From: JAGPIS01 sp964635545
Lineage (GTDB): Bacteria > Bacteroidota > Bacteroidia > Bacteroidales > Marinilabiliaceae
Direction: 5' to 3'
DNA: 64,000 bases
Assembly (NCBI GenBank): GCA_964635545.1
Contig: CAZWOA010000004.1
Coordinates: forward strand, 5,107 to 69,106
Part shown: positions 7,862 to 17,059 of the stretch, piece after piece
Layout of the letters: each line of letters starts with the position of its first letter
Numbering within the stretch: the stretch's first letter is position 1
Notes under the pieces: model-generated
Database searches by the model: none
Told to the model about the DNA's origin: nothing
The model's input: the letters and a program-made list of their open reading frames with translations, nothing else
Program-made: the position numbers and the translations under genes

Positions 7862-8779
7862 TTATTTTGCTTTAAAGGAAAAGCGATATGTTATAGTTCC
7901 AACCTGCTCAGCCGGTGCCGAAGGATCTTCATTAAACCTGGCTTTTAGAGCTGCAGCTTGGGCTGCATTCCATAAAGGAGTACTATGTATGGTTGTACCT
8001 TTAGAAATGGCGCGTGCACTTGTAACTTTTCCATATTTATCTACCACTACTTCCACAACAACAGTTCCTTCCTCAAGCACGGTATATGTGGGCTCTGGAA
8101 GTTTTCCATTGGCAGTTCGTCCCGATAAACTGAAAGAAATACCACTATTGCCCAGTCCTGAACCATCGCGATTGGTGCTATTGGGGTCGCCGGTAAGTTT
8201 GCCCTGATTGCCTGTTCCGCCGGCATCGCCTTCGGAAGTGGTATTACCGGTACCTTTACCTGCAAATCCCTTGGCTATATTATCGCGTGCTTCCTGGGCT
8301 TTACGGGCCTTTTCGGCAGCTTCTTGCTTTTTACGCTCTTCTTCTTTACGAATGCGTTCCTCTTCTTCACGCTTTTGTCGATCAATACGATCCTGCTCTT
8401 CCCTAACCTTACGTTCCTCTTCTTTGCGTTTCTTTTCGGCCTCATTTTTCTTGCGCTCCTCCTCCTTTTTAAGTGCAGCAGCCTCTTCAAAATCCTGAGT
8501 ATTAACCTTTTCGGCAGTCACCTTTTCTTGTGCAGCATGTGGTGTAACGGGCGTTGGTGGTGGAGTAGTTTCTACAGGACGTGCGGGAGCCGGCTCGTTA
8601 TACCTTGGCTCTTCACGCCCCATACCGGTGTCGCCATCACCAAAATTAACAAGCAAACCTTCCTCCTCTTGAGGCACATTGGTAATTGCCATAAAGAGAA
8701 ACAGCAATATCATAGCCAGGTGGAATACGATAGTTCCTGCCAATCCGTGAGAACGATATCTATTATCTTTATCCATCAA
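7862..8779 (-). CDS. TonB/TolA-like energy transducer
   Basis: 305 residues (MM start; 8776 is equally possible). One membrane segment at about 14-34 is followed by a Pro-rich stretch (about 55-85) and a long charged helix of Lys/Glu/Arg repeats (about 100-170, KKEEERKKNEAEKKRKEEE), like the TolA domain II. A Gly-rich hinge and a TonB C-terminal domain follow (about 215-305, PTYTVLEEGTVVVEVVVDKYGKV). It would couple the ExbB-ExbD proton channel to outer-membrane receptors. It starts 3 bases after exbD and is last in the operon. The long charged helix makes it a TolA/TonB mix; the exact partner is unknown. Confidence 0.88.
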   Translation of the reverse strand: MMDKDNRYRSHGLAGTIVFHLAMILLFLFMAITNVPQEEEGLLVNFGDGDTGMGREEPRYNEPAPARPVETTPPPTPVTPHAAQEKVTAEKVNTQDFEEAAALKKEEERKKNEAEKKRKEEERKVREEQDRIDRQKREEEERIRKEEERKKQEAAEKARKAQEARDNIAKGFAGKGTGNTTSEGDAGGTGNQGKLTGDPNSTNRDGSGLGNSGISFSLSGRTANGKLPEPTYTVLEEGTVVVEVVVDKYGKVTSARAISKGTTIHSTPLWNAAQAAALKARFNEDPSAPAEQVGTITYRFSFKAK

Positions 8780-8782
8780 TTA

Positions 8783-9175
8783 TCACTTTGCTCGTGTTGC
8801 TAAAATAAGCTTATATTTATTATCCTTAGCAATATTCATTACCCTAACTACCTCTTTCATGGGTACACTCTCGTCCACATGTAGTGAGATGTAGATCTCG
8901 GGGTTTTCGCCCACTTTCTGCCTTAGCAACGGCTCAATCTCCTCGAACCGCACCTGCTTGGTCTCAATGTAATATTTCAAATCGCGGGTTATTGCCACAG
9001 TAGTAAGTGGCTTGGCCGAGGTTTGATTAGCACTTTGTGGAAGCAGCAATTTCAGTGCGTTGGGATGAACCAGAGTTGATGTTATCATAAAAAATATGAG
9101 TAACAGAAACACCAAGTCGGTCATCGACGACATACTGAATTGGGCATTTATTTTACTTCGTCTCTTTAATCCCAT
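8783..9175 (-). CDS. exbD: ExbD/TolR biopolymer transport protein
   Basis: 130 residues. A short cytoplasmic start (MGLKRRSKINAQFSMSSMTD) leads into a single membrane helix, with the conserved proton-carrying Asp in SMTDLVFLLLIFFM. A periplasmic domain follows (about 45-130). Together with ExbB it forms the proton channel driving the TonB-like protein encoded next. Spacing to exbB is 8 bases and to tonB 3 bases, so this is a single operon. Whether it serves TonB-dependent uptake or a Tol-like function cannot be told from sequence. Confidence 0.93.
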   Translation of the reverse strand: MGLKRRSKINAQFSMSSMTDLVFLLLIFFMITSTLVHPNALKLLLPQSANQTSAKPLTTVAITRDLKYYIETKQVRFEEIEPLLRQKVGENPEIYISLHVDESVPMKEVVRVMNIAKDNKYKLILATRAK

Positions 9176-9183
9176 ATCAATAA

Positions 9184-9879
9184 TTAATTCGCCGGTTCGT
9201 TCAATAAATCCATAAACTCAAGGGTGCGTGCCTCCATGATGAAAACCACCTTTTCGATACGCGCCACAAGATAGTTATAAGCAAAATAGGCTATAATACC
9301 TACCACAAGACCGGCTACAGTAGTTACAAGAGCAGTGTAAATACCACCTGCAAGCATATCAACTGCGATTTGGTTGCCTGAGTTGGCCATTTCAAAAAAG
9401 GCCTGAACCATACCTATCACAGTACCAAGGAAACCAAGCATAGGCGCTCCACCAGCCACAGAAGCAAGACCTGCAAGACCTTTTTCGAGGCGGCTAACTT
9501 CAATATTACCTACGTTTTCAATGGCTGTATTTACATCACTTAACGGGCGACCAAGGCGAGAAATACCTTTCTCTATCATACGTGCTACCGGATTATCGGT
9601 GGATTGACATAAAGTACGTGCAGAATCTATTTTACCATCGTGGATATAATCGCGGATACGATCCATGAACTTTGTATCTTGTTCCATTGCCTTACGCACG
9701 GCGAAGAAACGCTCAATAAAAACATAAATGGCATAAACAGACATTGCGAAGAGAGGTATCATAATCCATCCTCCTTTAACAGCAAGGTCAAAAACATTTA
9801 GCGATGCCGGCTCGGCAGGCACTTCTAGCATTGGCTCCAGGCCGGCAGCCGTTGACTGAATTGAAAGAAATAGACTCAT
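9184..9879 (-). CDS. exbB: ExbB/TolQ/MotA family proton channel protein
   Basis: 231 residues with three membrane segments (about 33-53, 135-160 and 175-200) and the family's core APMLGFLGTVIGMVQAF followed by GIYTALVTTVAGLVVG. It begins with a short extra N-terminal stretch of about 25 residues before the first helix. It is the channel subunit working with ExbD and the TonB-like protein. It starts 74 bases after the tamB stop and is probably transcribed with it. Confidence 0.93.
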   Translation of the reverse strand: MSLFLSIQSTAAGLEPMLEVPAEPASLNVFDLAVKGGWIMIPLFAMSVYAIYVFIERFFAVRKAMEQDTKFMDRIRDYIHDGKIDSARTLCQSTDNPVARMIEKGISRLGRPLSDVNTAIENVGNIEVSRLEKGLAGLASVAGGAPMLGFLGTVIGMVQAFFEMANSGNQIAVDMLAGGIYTALVTTVAGLVVGIIAYFAYNYLVARIEKVVFIMEARTLEFMDLLNEPAN

Positions 9880-9953
9880 TACTATATTTTTGGTTGCTAA
9901 ATTAATAAAAAGAATAACTCAAAGTAGTTAAAACATCAAAAAACAGATAATTA

Positions 9954-12900
9954 CTACTCATCTTCAAACTCTTCGGTAGTTTCCGGCACTGCATTTTTAC
10001 GCTGTCTCCTCTTCTCACCCGTTATTACCGACCAATATTTACGCAACAATTCACCAAAGGTATTAAACTCCTCTCTAAAAGACAATCCCACCCCTTGGGT
10101 AGTTGGCGAAGTTTCGTAAATCAAATCGTTATTGGAGTGGGTATATGCCTTGGCACGCACCGTACCTTTATTATTAAGTTTCACCTCCATATCGAAGTCA
10201 CCAATAATATTACTAGCGGCAGTCTGATTACGCCCATAGCCCAAGTTACCATTGAGTATCACTCTATTATTGAAAATCTGGGTTGAAAGAGCCACTTCAA
10301 TCTCCTCGTTGGTTATCTCATCTCCGGGGCGATAAGCCACACCCACATCAAAATCATTACTAATTTGCGACAGCCAACTGCTAAGCTGGCTCGACAGCAC
10401 TTCTGTAGTAGTAACAAGGGCAGCACTATTACCGGAGCGCGATTGGCTTTCCTGACTTACCTGGGCATTATCGGGAGTGTAAAACCTATTGAGTATAAGG
10501 AGCGACAAAACTTGACGATTGAGTTCTTCTTCTGAAGTAATATACTGATCTATAATACTTTGATTTATATCTTGAGTTGAAGGAGTTTCGATATCGAAAC
10601 GAATATTTGGCCTCATCACCCTATCGTTAAGGTGAAGATTAAGATTGATAGGCACCCTTCGTTTCATATCACCCGTCACCACATCATTACCTGCAATACC
10701 GGACACGAGATCATATAGTGATGCCTTTAATTTGTAGGTCGCATCAAGGTTTATGATAGCATCGTAGGGATCGCCCTCCCAACGCACCGAGCTACCACTA
10801 TTGATGAGGAACCTCTTATTTACAATATTCTGGAATGAGAATAGGTAGTTACCATCTTCGAGCACATACTCACCAAAGAAAGATATCTTACCCAGTTTAT
10901 CGATTCTCACATTTATATCGCCTCGTCCTGCACCCTTAAGGATATCACCATTTTTCCCATCAAATAGAACCTGTATTTTGGCATCGGGCGTAACTTCAAT
11001 ATCAAAATTCAGGTCAAGGGCAGATGGCTCGGTATGATATGGCGTTGAAGTGTGTTTATCTCCATCAATATCTCCTGATGTAACAAAACGGATAAAATCA
11101 TTCTGAGCAACCTCACCATCGTCACCAAGTGGAACAAAAAAATTGGTTCCCGGCATTGTTTTCACACCCACATCTATAGATATATCTGAAGTTTCGCCGG
11201 TAATGGTTACACGTCCATCGGCAAATACGGTTCCATAATAGTCGGGATTATCCTTCTCGCGAGTATCGAGAGCAAGCACTTTTTTACAGTCAATCTTAAG
11301 GTCGTAACGCATATTCGAGAAGAGATTATGACCAATGCTGCCTGAAAAAATACCTATATTACCATATTTATCAACCACCTTCATATCCTTAAAAATCATG
11401 CGATCAGGCACTAAAATAACTGAGTCGGATAGCACATAAGAGGTTTTCAAAAGGTCAACATCAAAAGTTGTGGGATTTAGCTTAAGCCTGGCCGATAGCT
11501 GTGGTCCACTAATAGGCCCTTGCAGAGCAATTTTACCGGAGGTAGTACCCTTGATATTTTGAAGAATATTCGAAAGATAGAAATTTAAGAATCCTGCCGG
11601 AAGATTTTGTGCTGTAAAATCAAGGTTCATCAATCCACTATCGTAAAGATAGTCGCCACCACCATCTAGTATTTTACTGCCATCTTTCACTGCATCTATA
11701 CTCATATTGAGCGACTTAGACTGAGGCTCCCACTCACTATTGAGGCTTAAAAACCCAAGAGTGTCATTATTGACAACCAGGTTGGATATATAAATATCAC
11801 TATTGACAATCGGATCTTTTTTGGCTCTAAACACATCAACATCAGCATTAAGAAGCCCCTCAAGACTATAACTGGTACTATTTTCTGAATTTAAAAATGG
11901 CTCCAGATCTATATTGTTGATATTCAAGCTTAAAAGTTTATCCTCACTGTCGGATATTATACCATTTATGCTAACTCCTTTATTACCGCGAGCAAACTCA
12001 AAACCTTTAACCACAATGTCGGTAGGATTGATATAAACAGAAGAGGCATTTAGGTGCCACACACTATCGTCTATCATAACTTCCGACGGCATAAATTGGT
12101 AAAAGGTATGTAAGCCATCCTTGTGCCGTTCAAAATTAGTTTGCGAATAGATAGCTCCGCTATTAGTTTTTTCGCCCCAGTTATTCCAAAAAAGATTTGT
12201 GCTAACAGTATCACTATGAACGTATTGCTGAAGAGTAAAATTATATAACTTACCCACTGCCGGAAGCATCAACTCTTTCGTTCGCAAACTTACATAGGCT
12301 TTTTGGTTGCTATTACCTCTTGCAGATAGCGATAAATCTACAACACTTATATCTTTATAAGCACCATCGCCTAGCTCTACAGAAACTTCAAACTCATTAG
12401 AGGAGGAGTTATAGTTGCCCCACATTTCACCACTATCGGTGATTGACACATTAGGATAGAAAAAACGTATTACCTCATCAGCCTTATGGTAAGAGACTTT
12501 AAAATCAAATATATTATCGTTAATCTTTTTATTTCTATACACCTTAGTTGCAACAGATGGAGTATAAATACCAATCATCCTATTAAACTCATCCTTAATA
12601 TTACTAAAATTATAAACACCTTTGAGCTCCCCTTCTAAAATTTCGGAGTTAAGAGTTATAATTTTAAGACTATCAACCCTCTCTATATGTAGGTTTAGCG
12701 AATCTAACTTCAGACTTTTATCAATATTAGCAAGCTTAAAATGGCTTAGATCTATATTGCCCACCACATCATCAATACTTTCTCCAATAAACTGAGCACT
12801 AAGTCCAAATGAGAGTTTACCCTCTTTCATAGATGGATATATACCCAGCTTTTCAACATCAAGATGAGCACCTTCGGCCTCAAACGCAAATTCGGGAAGC

Positions 12901-14444
12901 GGCTTGTTATAATCAATCTTACCCAAAAAGCTGAAATCGCCATTCTCATCAGTCATATCAACCTTTCCATCAAAACGATATGGATTAATGAGGCCGCCCA
13001 GCTGAATATTGTTATAATTATATCCATTTATACTCAACGAGTTAATATTTCCATCGATATAAGTAAAATACTCTGATGAATTAAAATAACTTCCCCTGAT
13101 GAGAACCGACATTGACATATCGCCAATCATCTCTCTGGAATTGAGCAGATTGCCCACTCTAAAGTTACTAGTATTAACAGCACCTGCAAAATATAGCTTC
13201 TCATCATCCTTCCATTTTACACCAAGGTCGGTGCGAATGGTGCCATGCTTACTTTTCCAGCGTCCATAGGCCACCAGGTCGTTAAGAAACCCGGTAATAT
13301 TACCCGAGTATGATATTTCGCCCATCTCCTCTACAAAACGGGGAATTACAAGCGGCTCATTTACGCCTGCCGATGCCAGTTGAGCAATATCGGACGAATT
13401 GGTAATCAGCTCCTTAATATCGAGAAAGAGAAATGAGTTCTTAAAATCGGGCAGCCCTTTTATATCAACCGATGCAAGCAAGGAAGTGCTGCTACCGTAT
13501 CCCAACAGGATGTTACGCCCCTTAATATTACTGCCGGTACCCTGCAATCTGCCAGAGAAGGTGAAATCTTTAAAGAAATGGAGTTTATTACGACTCAACT
13601 TAGCCAAATCGAGAGGATTAACTTTTAGAAGAGTGATATCGGCAAAGAAGTCGGACTCATTAAAAGTGAGTAACGGACCACTTTCGCCAGCAAACCCAAC
13701 CGATAGAGAGTCGATGAGTGCCGATGAATTATCGCCATTGAGCCACAAATCGCGGGCAGTAAACCTGCTGTAGCTTATACCTATCTCACCTTTTGCATCG
13801 TTAACATTTACCCCCTTAAAGCCCGACATGCTCATTGATGCCAAAGCAAACGAGATGCTATCGGGTTGATAATTAATATTTTCGAGATTAATACTTAGAT
13901 TATCAATCTTAAAATCTATAACATTAGGTTCATATAATCCTACCTCGCCATGTCCATTAACAAAAGTCACCGCCGCCGGAAAAACATTCCAAGCAACGGT
14001 ATCGGGCACTGAATCGACATTTAAAAACTGACGGGCAAGGAAACTGTAATTAAAGTCGAGGGAATCGATTTTATAAATCTTAACCTGCGGTTTATCAAGA
14101 CGCACCTTCTTAAGGTACACCCGCTTATTCTTTATGCTGAATGAATCGACGGAAGCATGGAATTTTGACATGAAAAGCAGTGTGTCCGACTGCTGATCGC
14201 GAATAAGAAAATCGTTGACAATCACCCTTTTAAAAGGCACAAAATGGATTCTCCTTATACTTATTTCGGTATTGAGAGAGGTTGACAACTGATTGGTAAA
14301 ATATTGCACCACCAGAGTTTGCACAGCCGGAATAAGAATAAGAACATATAAAAGTGCAGGCATAAACAAAGTTATTGCCAGAACCCTTATTATTATTTTC
14401 AGATATTTTTTTATACTTTTGCCCTCACTTTTTATCTCTAGCAA
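9954..14444 (-). CDS. tamB: Translocation and assembly module protein TamB (DUF490/AsmA-like)
   Basis: 1496 residues. An N-terminal membrane anchor (about 16-45) is followed by a very long stretch of repeating beta strands, as in bridge-like lipid transport proteins. The C-terminal TamB/DUF490 domain (about 1050-1450) includes NIRFDIETPSTQDINQSIIDQ and LLILNRFYTP. TamB spans the periplasm and takes part in outer-membrane protein assembly or phospholipid transport. The start is uncertain: the only usable codon before the anchor is TTG at 14444, which also lies in a TACCTTTG box that could be a -7 element. The exbB-exbD-tonB genes follow on the same strand; tsaD is divergent. Confidence 0.9.
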   Translation of the reverse strand: MLEIKSEGKSIKKYLKIIIRVLAITLFMPALLYVLILIPAVQTLVVQYFTNQLSTSLNTEISIRRIHFVPFKRVIVNDFLIRDQQSDTLLFMSKFHASVDSFSIKNKRVYLKKVRLDKPQVKIYKIDSLDFNYSFLARQFLNVDSVPDTVAWNVFPAAVTFVNGHGEVGLYEPNVIDFKIDNLSINLENINYQPDSISFALASMSMSGFKGVNVNDAKGEIGISYSRFTARDLWLNGDNSSALIDSLSVGFAGESGPLLTFNESDFFADITLLKVNPLDLAKLSRNKLHFFKDFTFSGRLQGTGSNIKGRNILLGYGSSTSLLASVDIKGLPDFKNSFLFLDIKELITNSSDIAQLASAGVNEPLVIPRFVEEMGEISYSGNITGFLNDLVAYGRWKSKHGTIRTDLGVKWKDDEKLYFAGAVNTSNFRVGNLLNSREMIGDMSMSVLIRGSYFNSSEYFTYIDGNINSLSINGYNYNNIQLGGLINPYRFDGKVDMTDENGDFSFLGKIDYNKPLPEFAFEAEGAHLDVEKLGIYPSMKEGKLSFGLSAQFIGESIDDVVGNIDLSHFKLANIDKSLKLDSLNLHIERVDSLKIITLNSEILEGELKGVYNFSNIKDEFNRMIGIYTPSVATKVYRNKKINDNIFDFKVSYHKADEVIRFFYPNVSITDSGEMWGNYNSSSNEFEVSVELGDGAYKDISVVDLSLSARGNSNQKAYVSLRTKELMLPAVGKLYNFTLQQYVHSDTVSTNLFWNNWGEKTNSGAIYSQTNFERHKDGLHTFYQFMPSEVMIDDSVWHLNASSVYINPTDIVVKGFEFARGNKGVSINGIISDSEDKLLSLNINNIDLEPFLNSENSTSYSLEGLLNADVDVFRAKKDPIVNSDIYISNLVVNNDTLGFLSLNSEWEPQSKSLNMSIDAVKDGSKILDGGGDYLYDSGLMNLDFTAQNLPAGFLNFYLSNILQNIKGTTSGKIALQGPISGPQLSARLKLNPTTFDVDLLKTSYVLSDSVILVPDRMIFKDMKVVDKYGNIGIFSGSIGHNLFSNMRYDLKIDCKKVLALDTREKDNPDYYGTVFADGRVTITGETSDISIDVGVKTMPGTNFFVPLGDDGEVAQNDFIRFVTSGDIDGDKHTSTPYHTEPSALDLNFDIEVTPDAKIQVLFDGKNGDILKGAGRGDINVRIDKLGKISFFGEYVLEDGNYLFSFQNIVNKRFLINSGSSVRWEGDPYDAIINLDATYKLKASLYDLVSGIAGNDVVTGDMKRRVPINLNLHLNDRVMRPNIRFDIETPSTQDINQSIIDQYITSEEELNRQVLSLLILNRFYTPDNAQVSQESQSRSGNSAALVTTTEVLSSQLSSWLSQISNDFDVGVAYRPGDEITNEEIEVALSTQIFNNRVILNGNLGYGRNQTAASNIIGDFDMEVKLNNKGTVRAKAYTHSNNDLIYETSPTTQGVGLSFREEFNTFGELLRKYWSVITGEKRRQRKNAVPETTEEFEDE

Positions 14445-14469
14445 AGGTAAGAAAACTAGCTATTGCAAA
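14442..14469 (-). promoter_or_regulatory. Possible tamB promoter overlapping the start codon
   Basis: Minus strand: TTTG (14469-14466), 16 bases, then TACCTTTG (14449-14442), matching the Bacteroidota -33/-7 pattern with a short spacer. It overlaps the TTG taken as the tamB start, so either the box or the start is wrong. Confidence 0.3.
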
Positions 14470-14509
14470 GCACATAAATGAAAAAAATAATTTTTCTTCC
14501 CTCAACACA

Positions 14510-15529
14510 ATGAGCACAATTATATTAGGCATTGAATCCTCATGCGATGACACATCAGCAGCCATACTCCGCGATGAAGTGATACTCTCCAATGTTATTG
14601 CCAATCAGGAGGTTCACAAGCAGTACGGTGGTGTTGTACCTGAACTTGCGTCGCGCGCCCATCAACAGAACATAATTCCGGTGGTGGAAAAAGCCATAAA
14701 AGATGCTAATATTAGCAGAGACCAAATTAGTGCCATTGCCTTTACCCGCGGCCCGGGACTTATGGGGTCGTTGCTTGTAGGTACCTCATTTGCAAAGGGA
14801 TACGCACTTGCCTCTGGCATTCCACTCATTGAAGTTAACCACCTTCAAGCTCATATACTTGCACACTTTATAAAACGCAGTCCAGAGGATGACAACCAGC
14901 CTAAGTTCCCGTTTTTGTGCCTGCTGGTATCTGGAGGAAACAGCCAGATAGTACTGGTAAAGAGCCATTTCGACATGGAAGTTATTGGGCAAACCATTGA
15001 TGATGCTGCCGGTGAAGCATTTGATAAATGTGCAAAAATTATGGGACTCCCCTATCCCGGCGGTCCGCTTATCGACAAGCTGGCCAAAGAGGGAAATCCG
15101 GAGGCATTCAAATTCAACAAACCGAGGATTGCCGATTTCAACTATAGCTTTAGCGGACTGAAAACCTCGTTTCTCTACTTTCTGAGAGACAATTTGAAAG
15201 AGAATGAGAATTTTATTGAGGATAATAAAGCTGATTTATGTGCTTCATTGCAAGCAACCATCATTGATATATTGATGGAAAAACTGATAAAAGCGGCAAA
15301 ACAGCACAATATAAAAGAAATTGCTGTTGCAGGTGGCGTTTCGGCCAACTCTGGCTTGAGATTTGCATTTCAGCAACAGGTAAAAAACAGAGGCTGGAAG
15401 ATATATATTCCTGAATTTGCATTTACCACAGATAATGCTGCTATGATTGCAATAACCGGGTATTATAAATATCTTAAAAAAGAGTTTACAAACCAGTCAG
15501 TTGCACCATTTTCGCGCACAATTATATAA
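14510..15529 (+). CDS. tsaD: tRNA N6-adenosine threonylcarbamoyltransferase TsaD
   Basis: 339 residues from ATG 14510 (MSTIILGIESSCDDTSAAIL); an upstream in-frame extension of 45 residues has no family support. It carries the metal-binding His motifs ELASRAHQQNIIPVV and VNHLQAHILAH, the YPGGPLIDKLA and FSGLKTS signatures and the late Asp in TTDNAAM. It is a universal enzyme that transfers the threonylcarbamoyl group to A37 of ANN-decoding tRNAs. Divergence from tamB is a common arrangement in Bacteroidales. Confidence 0.96.
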   Translation: MSTIILGIESSCDDTSAAILRDEVILSNVIANQEVHKQYGGVVPELASRAHQQNIIPVVEKAIKDANISRDQISAIAFTRGPGLMGSLLVGTSFAKGYALASGIPLIEVNHLQAHILAHFIKRSPEDDNQPKFPFLCLLVSGGNSQIVLVKSHFDMEVIGQTIDDAAGEAFDKCAKIMGLPYPGGPLIDKLAKEGNPEAFKFNKPRIADFNYSFSGLKTSFLYFLRDNLKENENFIEDNKADLCASLQATIIDILMEKLIKAAKQHNIKEIAVAGGVSANSGLRFAFQQQVKNRGWKIYIPEFAFTTDNAAMIAITGYYKYLKKEFTNQSVAPFSRTII

Positions 15530-15618
15530 AAAAACTTAAACTCACAACTATTTTTACTCATTTCGTCAAAATAACGCAACTTTGTAGCGAAAATGGAGTA
15601 TAGGGTAGTGAAATAAAT

Positions 15619-15626
15619 TATTTTTG
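15619..15626 (+). promoter_or_regulatory. Candidate -7 box of the PqqD/peptide operon
   Basis: TATTTTTG matches the TAnnTTTG consensus and lies just before the PqqD-like gene. No clear -33 TTTG is found at the expected distance. If real, it rules out a TTG start at 15624 and favours initiation at 15636 or 15645. Confidence 0.4.
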
Positions 15627-15635
15627 CACTCTAAC

Positions 15636-15923
15636 TTGCTCAAATTGAAAAGGTATTATCTAAACGAGAACGTAATTATAAGTGAAGTTGCCGGTGAGAT
15701 GGTTGCTGTACCAGTAGTAGATACAGTAGCACAGATGAACAAAGTATTCACCCTAAACAGCACTGCTGCGTTTATTGTAGAGTTAATGAAAGAGCCTATT
15801 ACAATAGACGAGTTAACATTAGCTATAATCAACGAATTTGATGTTGATGCAGATGAGGCAAAAAGGGACATTTCCGAAATTATCGAAAAGGGAAAAGAGT
15901 TAAAGATTTTTTCGGTTAAATAG
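15636..15923 (+). CDS. PqqD-family RiPP recognition element (RRE) protein
   Basis: About 95 residues, matching the PqqD pattern: an N-terminal three-strand wing (VIISEVAGEMVAVPVVDT), FTLNSTAAFIVELMKEPITIDELTLAIINEFDVDADEAKRDI, and a final helix. PqqD-type domains bind the leader peptide of ribosomally made, modified peptides and present it to the modifying enzyme. The start is a TTG; 15624, 15636 and 15645 are all possible, and no ATG precedes the domain. It is first of four tightly packed genes (24 bases, then 4- and 14-base overlaps) ending at 17483. The fold is fairly certain; the partner is inferred to be the next gene. Confidence 0.75.
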   Translation: MLKLKRYYLNENVIISEVAGEMVAVPVVDTVAQMNKVFTLNSTAAFIVELMKEPITIDELTLAIINEFDVDADEAKRDISEIIEKGKELKIFSVK

Positions 15924-15947
15924 TTTTATTACATTTATGGGAATTTT

Positions 15948-16166
15948 ATGAAGAAACGAGAGTATATAAAACCTATTATAGAGCAAATAGATATCGATAA
16001 CCAGATTTCTGTACTGATGGTGACTAATCCACCAACTGGACCGGGGGAAGAGACAGACCCATTTGCGCTTCGCAATAATTCATCTGGTTTTCCGGATGCT
16101 AAACTCCCTTCGTCTGGCTATGGCGCAAATACGCCTTTTGGTGGTAGTACTCCCGATTATCAATGA
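15948..16166 (+). CDS. Small putative precursor peptide with YxxP leader motif
   Basis: 72 residues. The N-terminus MKKREYIKPIIEQIDIDNQI contains Y-x-x-P followed by hydrophobic residues, like the leader motif recognised by RRE proteins in lasso peptide systems. The C-terminal half is rich in Gly, Pro, Ser, Thr, Asn and Asp (PPTGPGEETDPF, SSGYGANTPFGGSTPDYQ) and has no Cys. It lies between the PqqD-like gene and the kinase, its stop overlapping the kinase start (ATGA). The many Ser/Thr residues would suit a kinase substrate. It could instead be one of the uncharacterised KP-type short proteins common in Bacteroidota. Confidence 0.65.
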   Translation: MKKREYIKPIIEQIDIDNQISVLMVTNPPTGPGEETDPFALRNNSSGFPDAKLPSSGYGANTPFGGSTPDYQ

Positions 16167-17059
16167 TGAAACAACAACAAAATATAGCACATTACAATAT
16201 TGCCGGCATAGCTTTCGAAGTTAGCGCCGGCATTTTTGCTATTGAAACTACCCATACCACAGCTGTAGGTTTCATAACTAATGAGATAGCAACACACTCC
16301 GGTTTCCACGTCACACTTTCTGCTATTTCTGAAAATGAGAAAACCGAAATTGCAACGGCTGGTTTCGAAGGTAAATCATTTGATGCCAATACAGTAGATT
16401 TTGACTGGACCATACACACACGGGAAGATAAAGAACTGCTAATCATTAACTTCCACAAACATCAAACATGGAAAAGAGTTGAGCTAACCATTGAGAATAA
16501 CAACATCTACATAAAATACCTACCAATATCAATAATTCCCGAGAAGCTTGACTTCTACCTCTTCCCCCTTACTAACCTACTGATATCGCGCATACTACAC
16601 CATCAAAACGGAGTGATGATACACTCATCAGGAGTATTGGATAACGGCAAAGGTTACATATTTACGGCTGTTTCGGGCACAGGCAAAAGCACCATGGCAC
16701 GACTGTGGCAGCAAAAAGGTGCGACAATAATAAACGACGACATAATAGCAGTTACCACTACTCAAGGCATTGATATACACAATATACCAATGCCTTACTA
16801 CCACGACACACCCCGTAAAGCACCTCTCAACGCAGTGTTTATAATAAATCAGTCGCCAGTAAATTACATACGCCCCTTAAAAGGAGCAAAAGCAGTTATG
16901 TTACTAATGGCCAACTGCATACAGCAATTCGGCGACAGCAGTTATATTCAAAAGCACTTAGCAACAATATCCAATATTACTGCCCACACCCCCATACATG
17001 AGCTTGGTTTTAAGCCCGATACTGAAATAGTAGATATGATAAGAAATGAAATTGGATAA
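16163..17059 (+). CDS. HPr kinase-related (peptide serine kinase-like) protein
   Basis: 298 residues. The C-terminal half carries a HprK-type P-loop (VSGTGKSTMARLW) preceded by the family's His (MIHSSGVL) and followed by the acidic pair INDD. These correspond to the catalytic His, Walker A and Asp residues of HPr kinases. The N-terminal 130 residues are a beta-rich domain without clear assignment. Related kinases are found in lasso peptide clusters, where they phosphorylate the precursor's C-terminal serine. No HPr gene is nearby. It overlaps the peptide gene by 4 bases and the peptidase gene by 14, so the proteins are probably made together. Confidence 0.8.
   Translation: MMKQQQNIAHYNIAGIAFEVSAGIFAIETTHTTAVGFITNEIATHSGFHVTLSAISENEKTEIATAGFEGKSFDANTVDFDWTIHTREDKELLIINFHKHQTWKRVELTIENNNIYIKYLPISIIPEKLDFYLFPLTNLLISRILHHQNGVMIHSSGVLDNGKGYIFTAVSGTGKSTMARLWQQKGATIINDDIIAVTTTQGIDIHNIPMPYYHDTPRKAPLNAVFIINQSPVNYIRPLKGAKAVMLLMANCIQQFGDSSYIQKHLATISNITAHTPIHELGFKPDTEIVDMIRNEIG

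Noticed and set aside
7791..8803. Long plus-strand ORFs (7791-8207, 8208-8498, 8324-8803) opposite tonB
   Set aside because: They are antisense to the repetitive Lys/Glu-coding and C-terminal parts of tonB, have Ser/Phe/Leu-rich composition and no family match.
14375..14509. N-terminal extension of TsaD
   Set aside because: The 45 extra residues have no family counterpart and overlap the tamB start; ATG 14510 gives the standard MSTIILGIESSCDD start.
15948..16166. Classical lasso peptide precursor
   Set aside because: The YxxP motif fits, but there is no B2 protease or asparagine-synthetase-like cyclase in the window, and no clear Gly1 with Asp/Glu at position 7-9 after a penultimate Thr.
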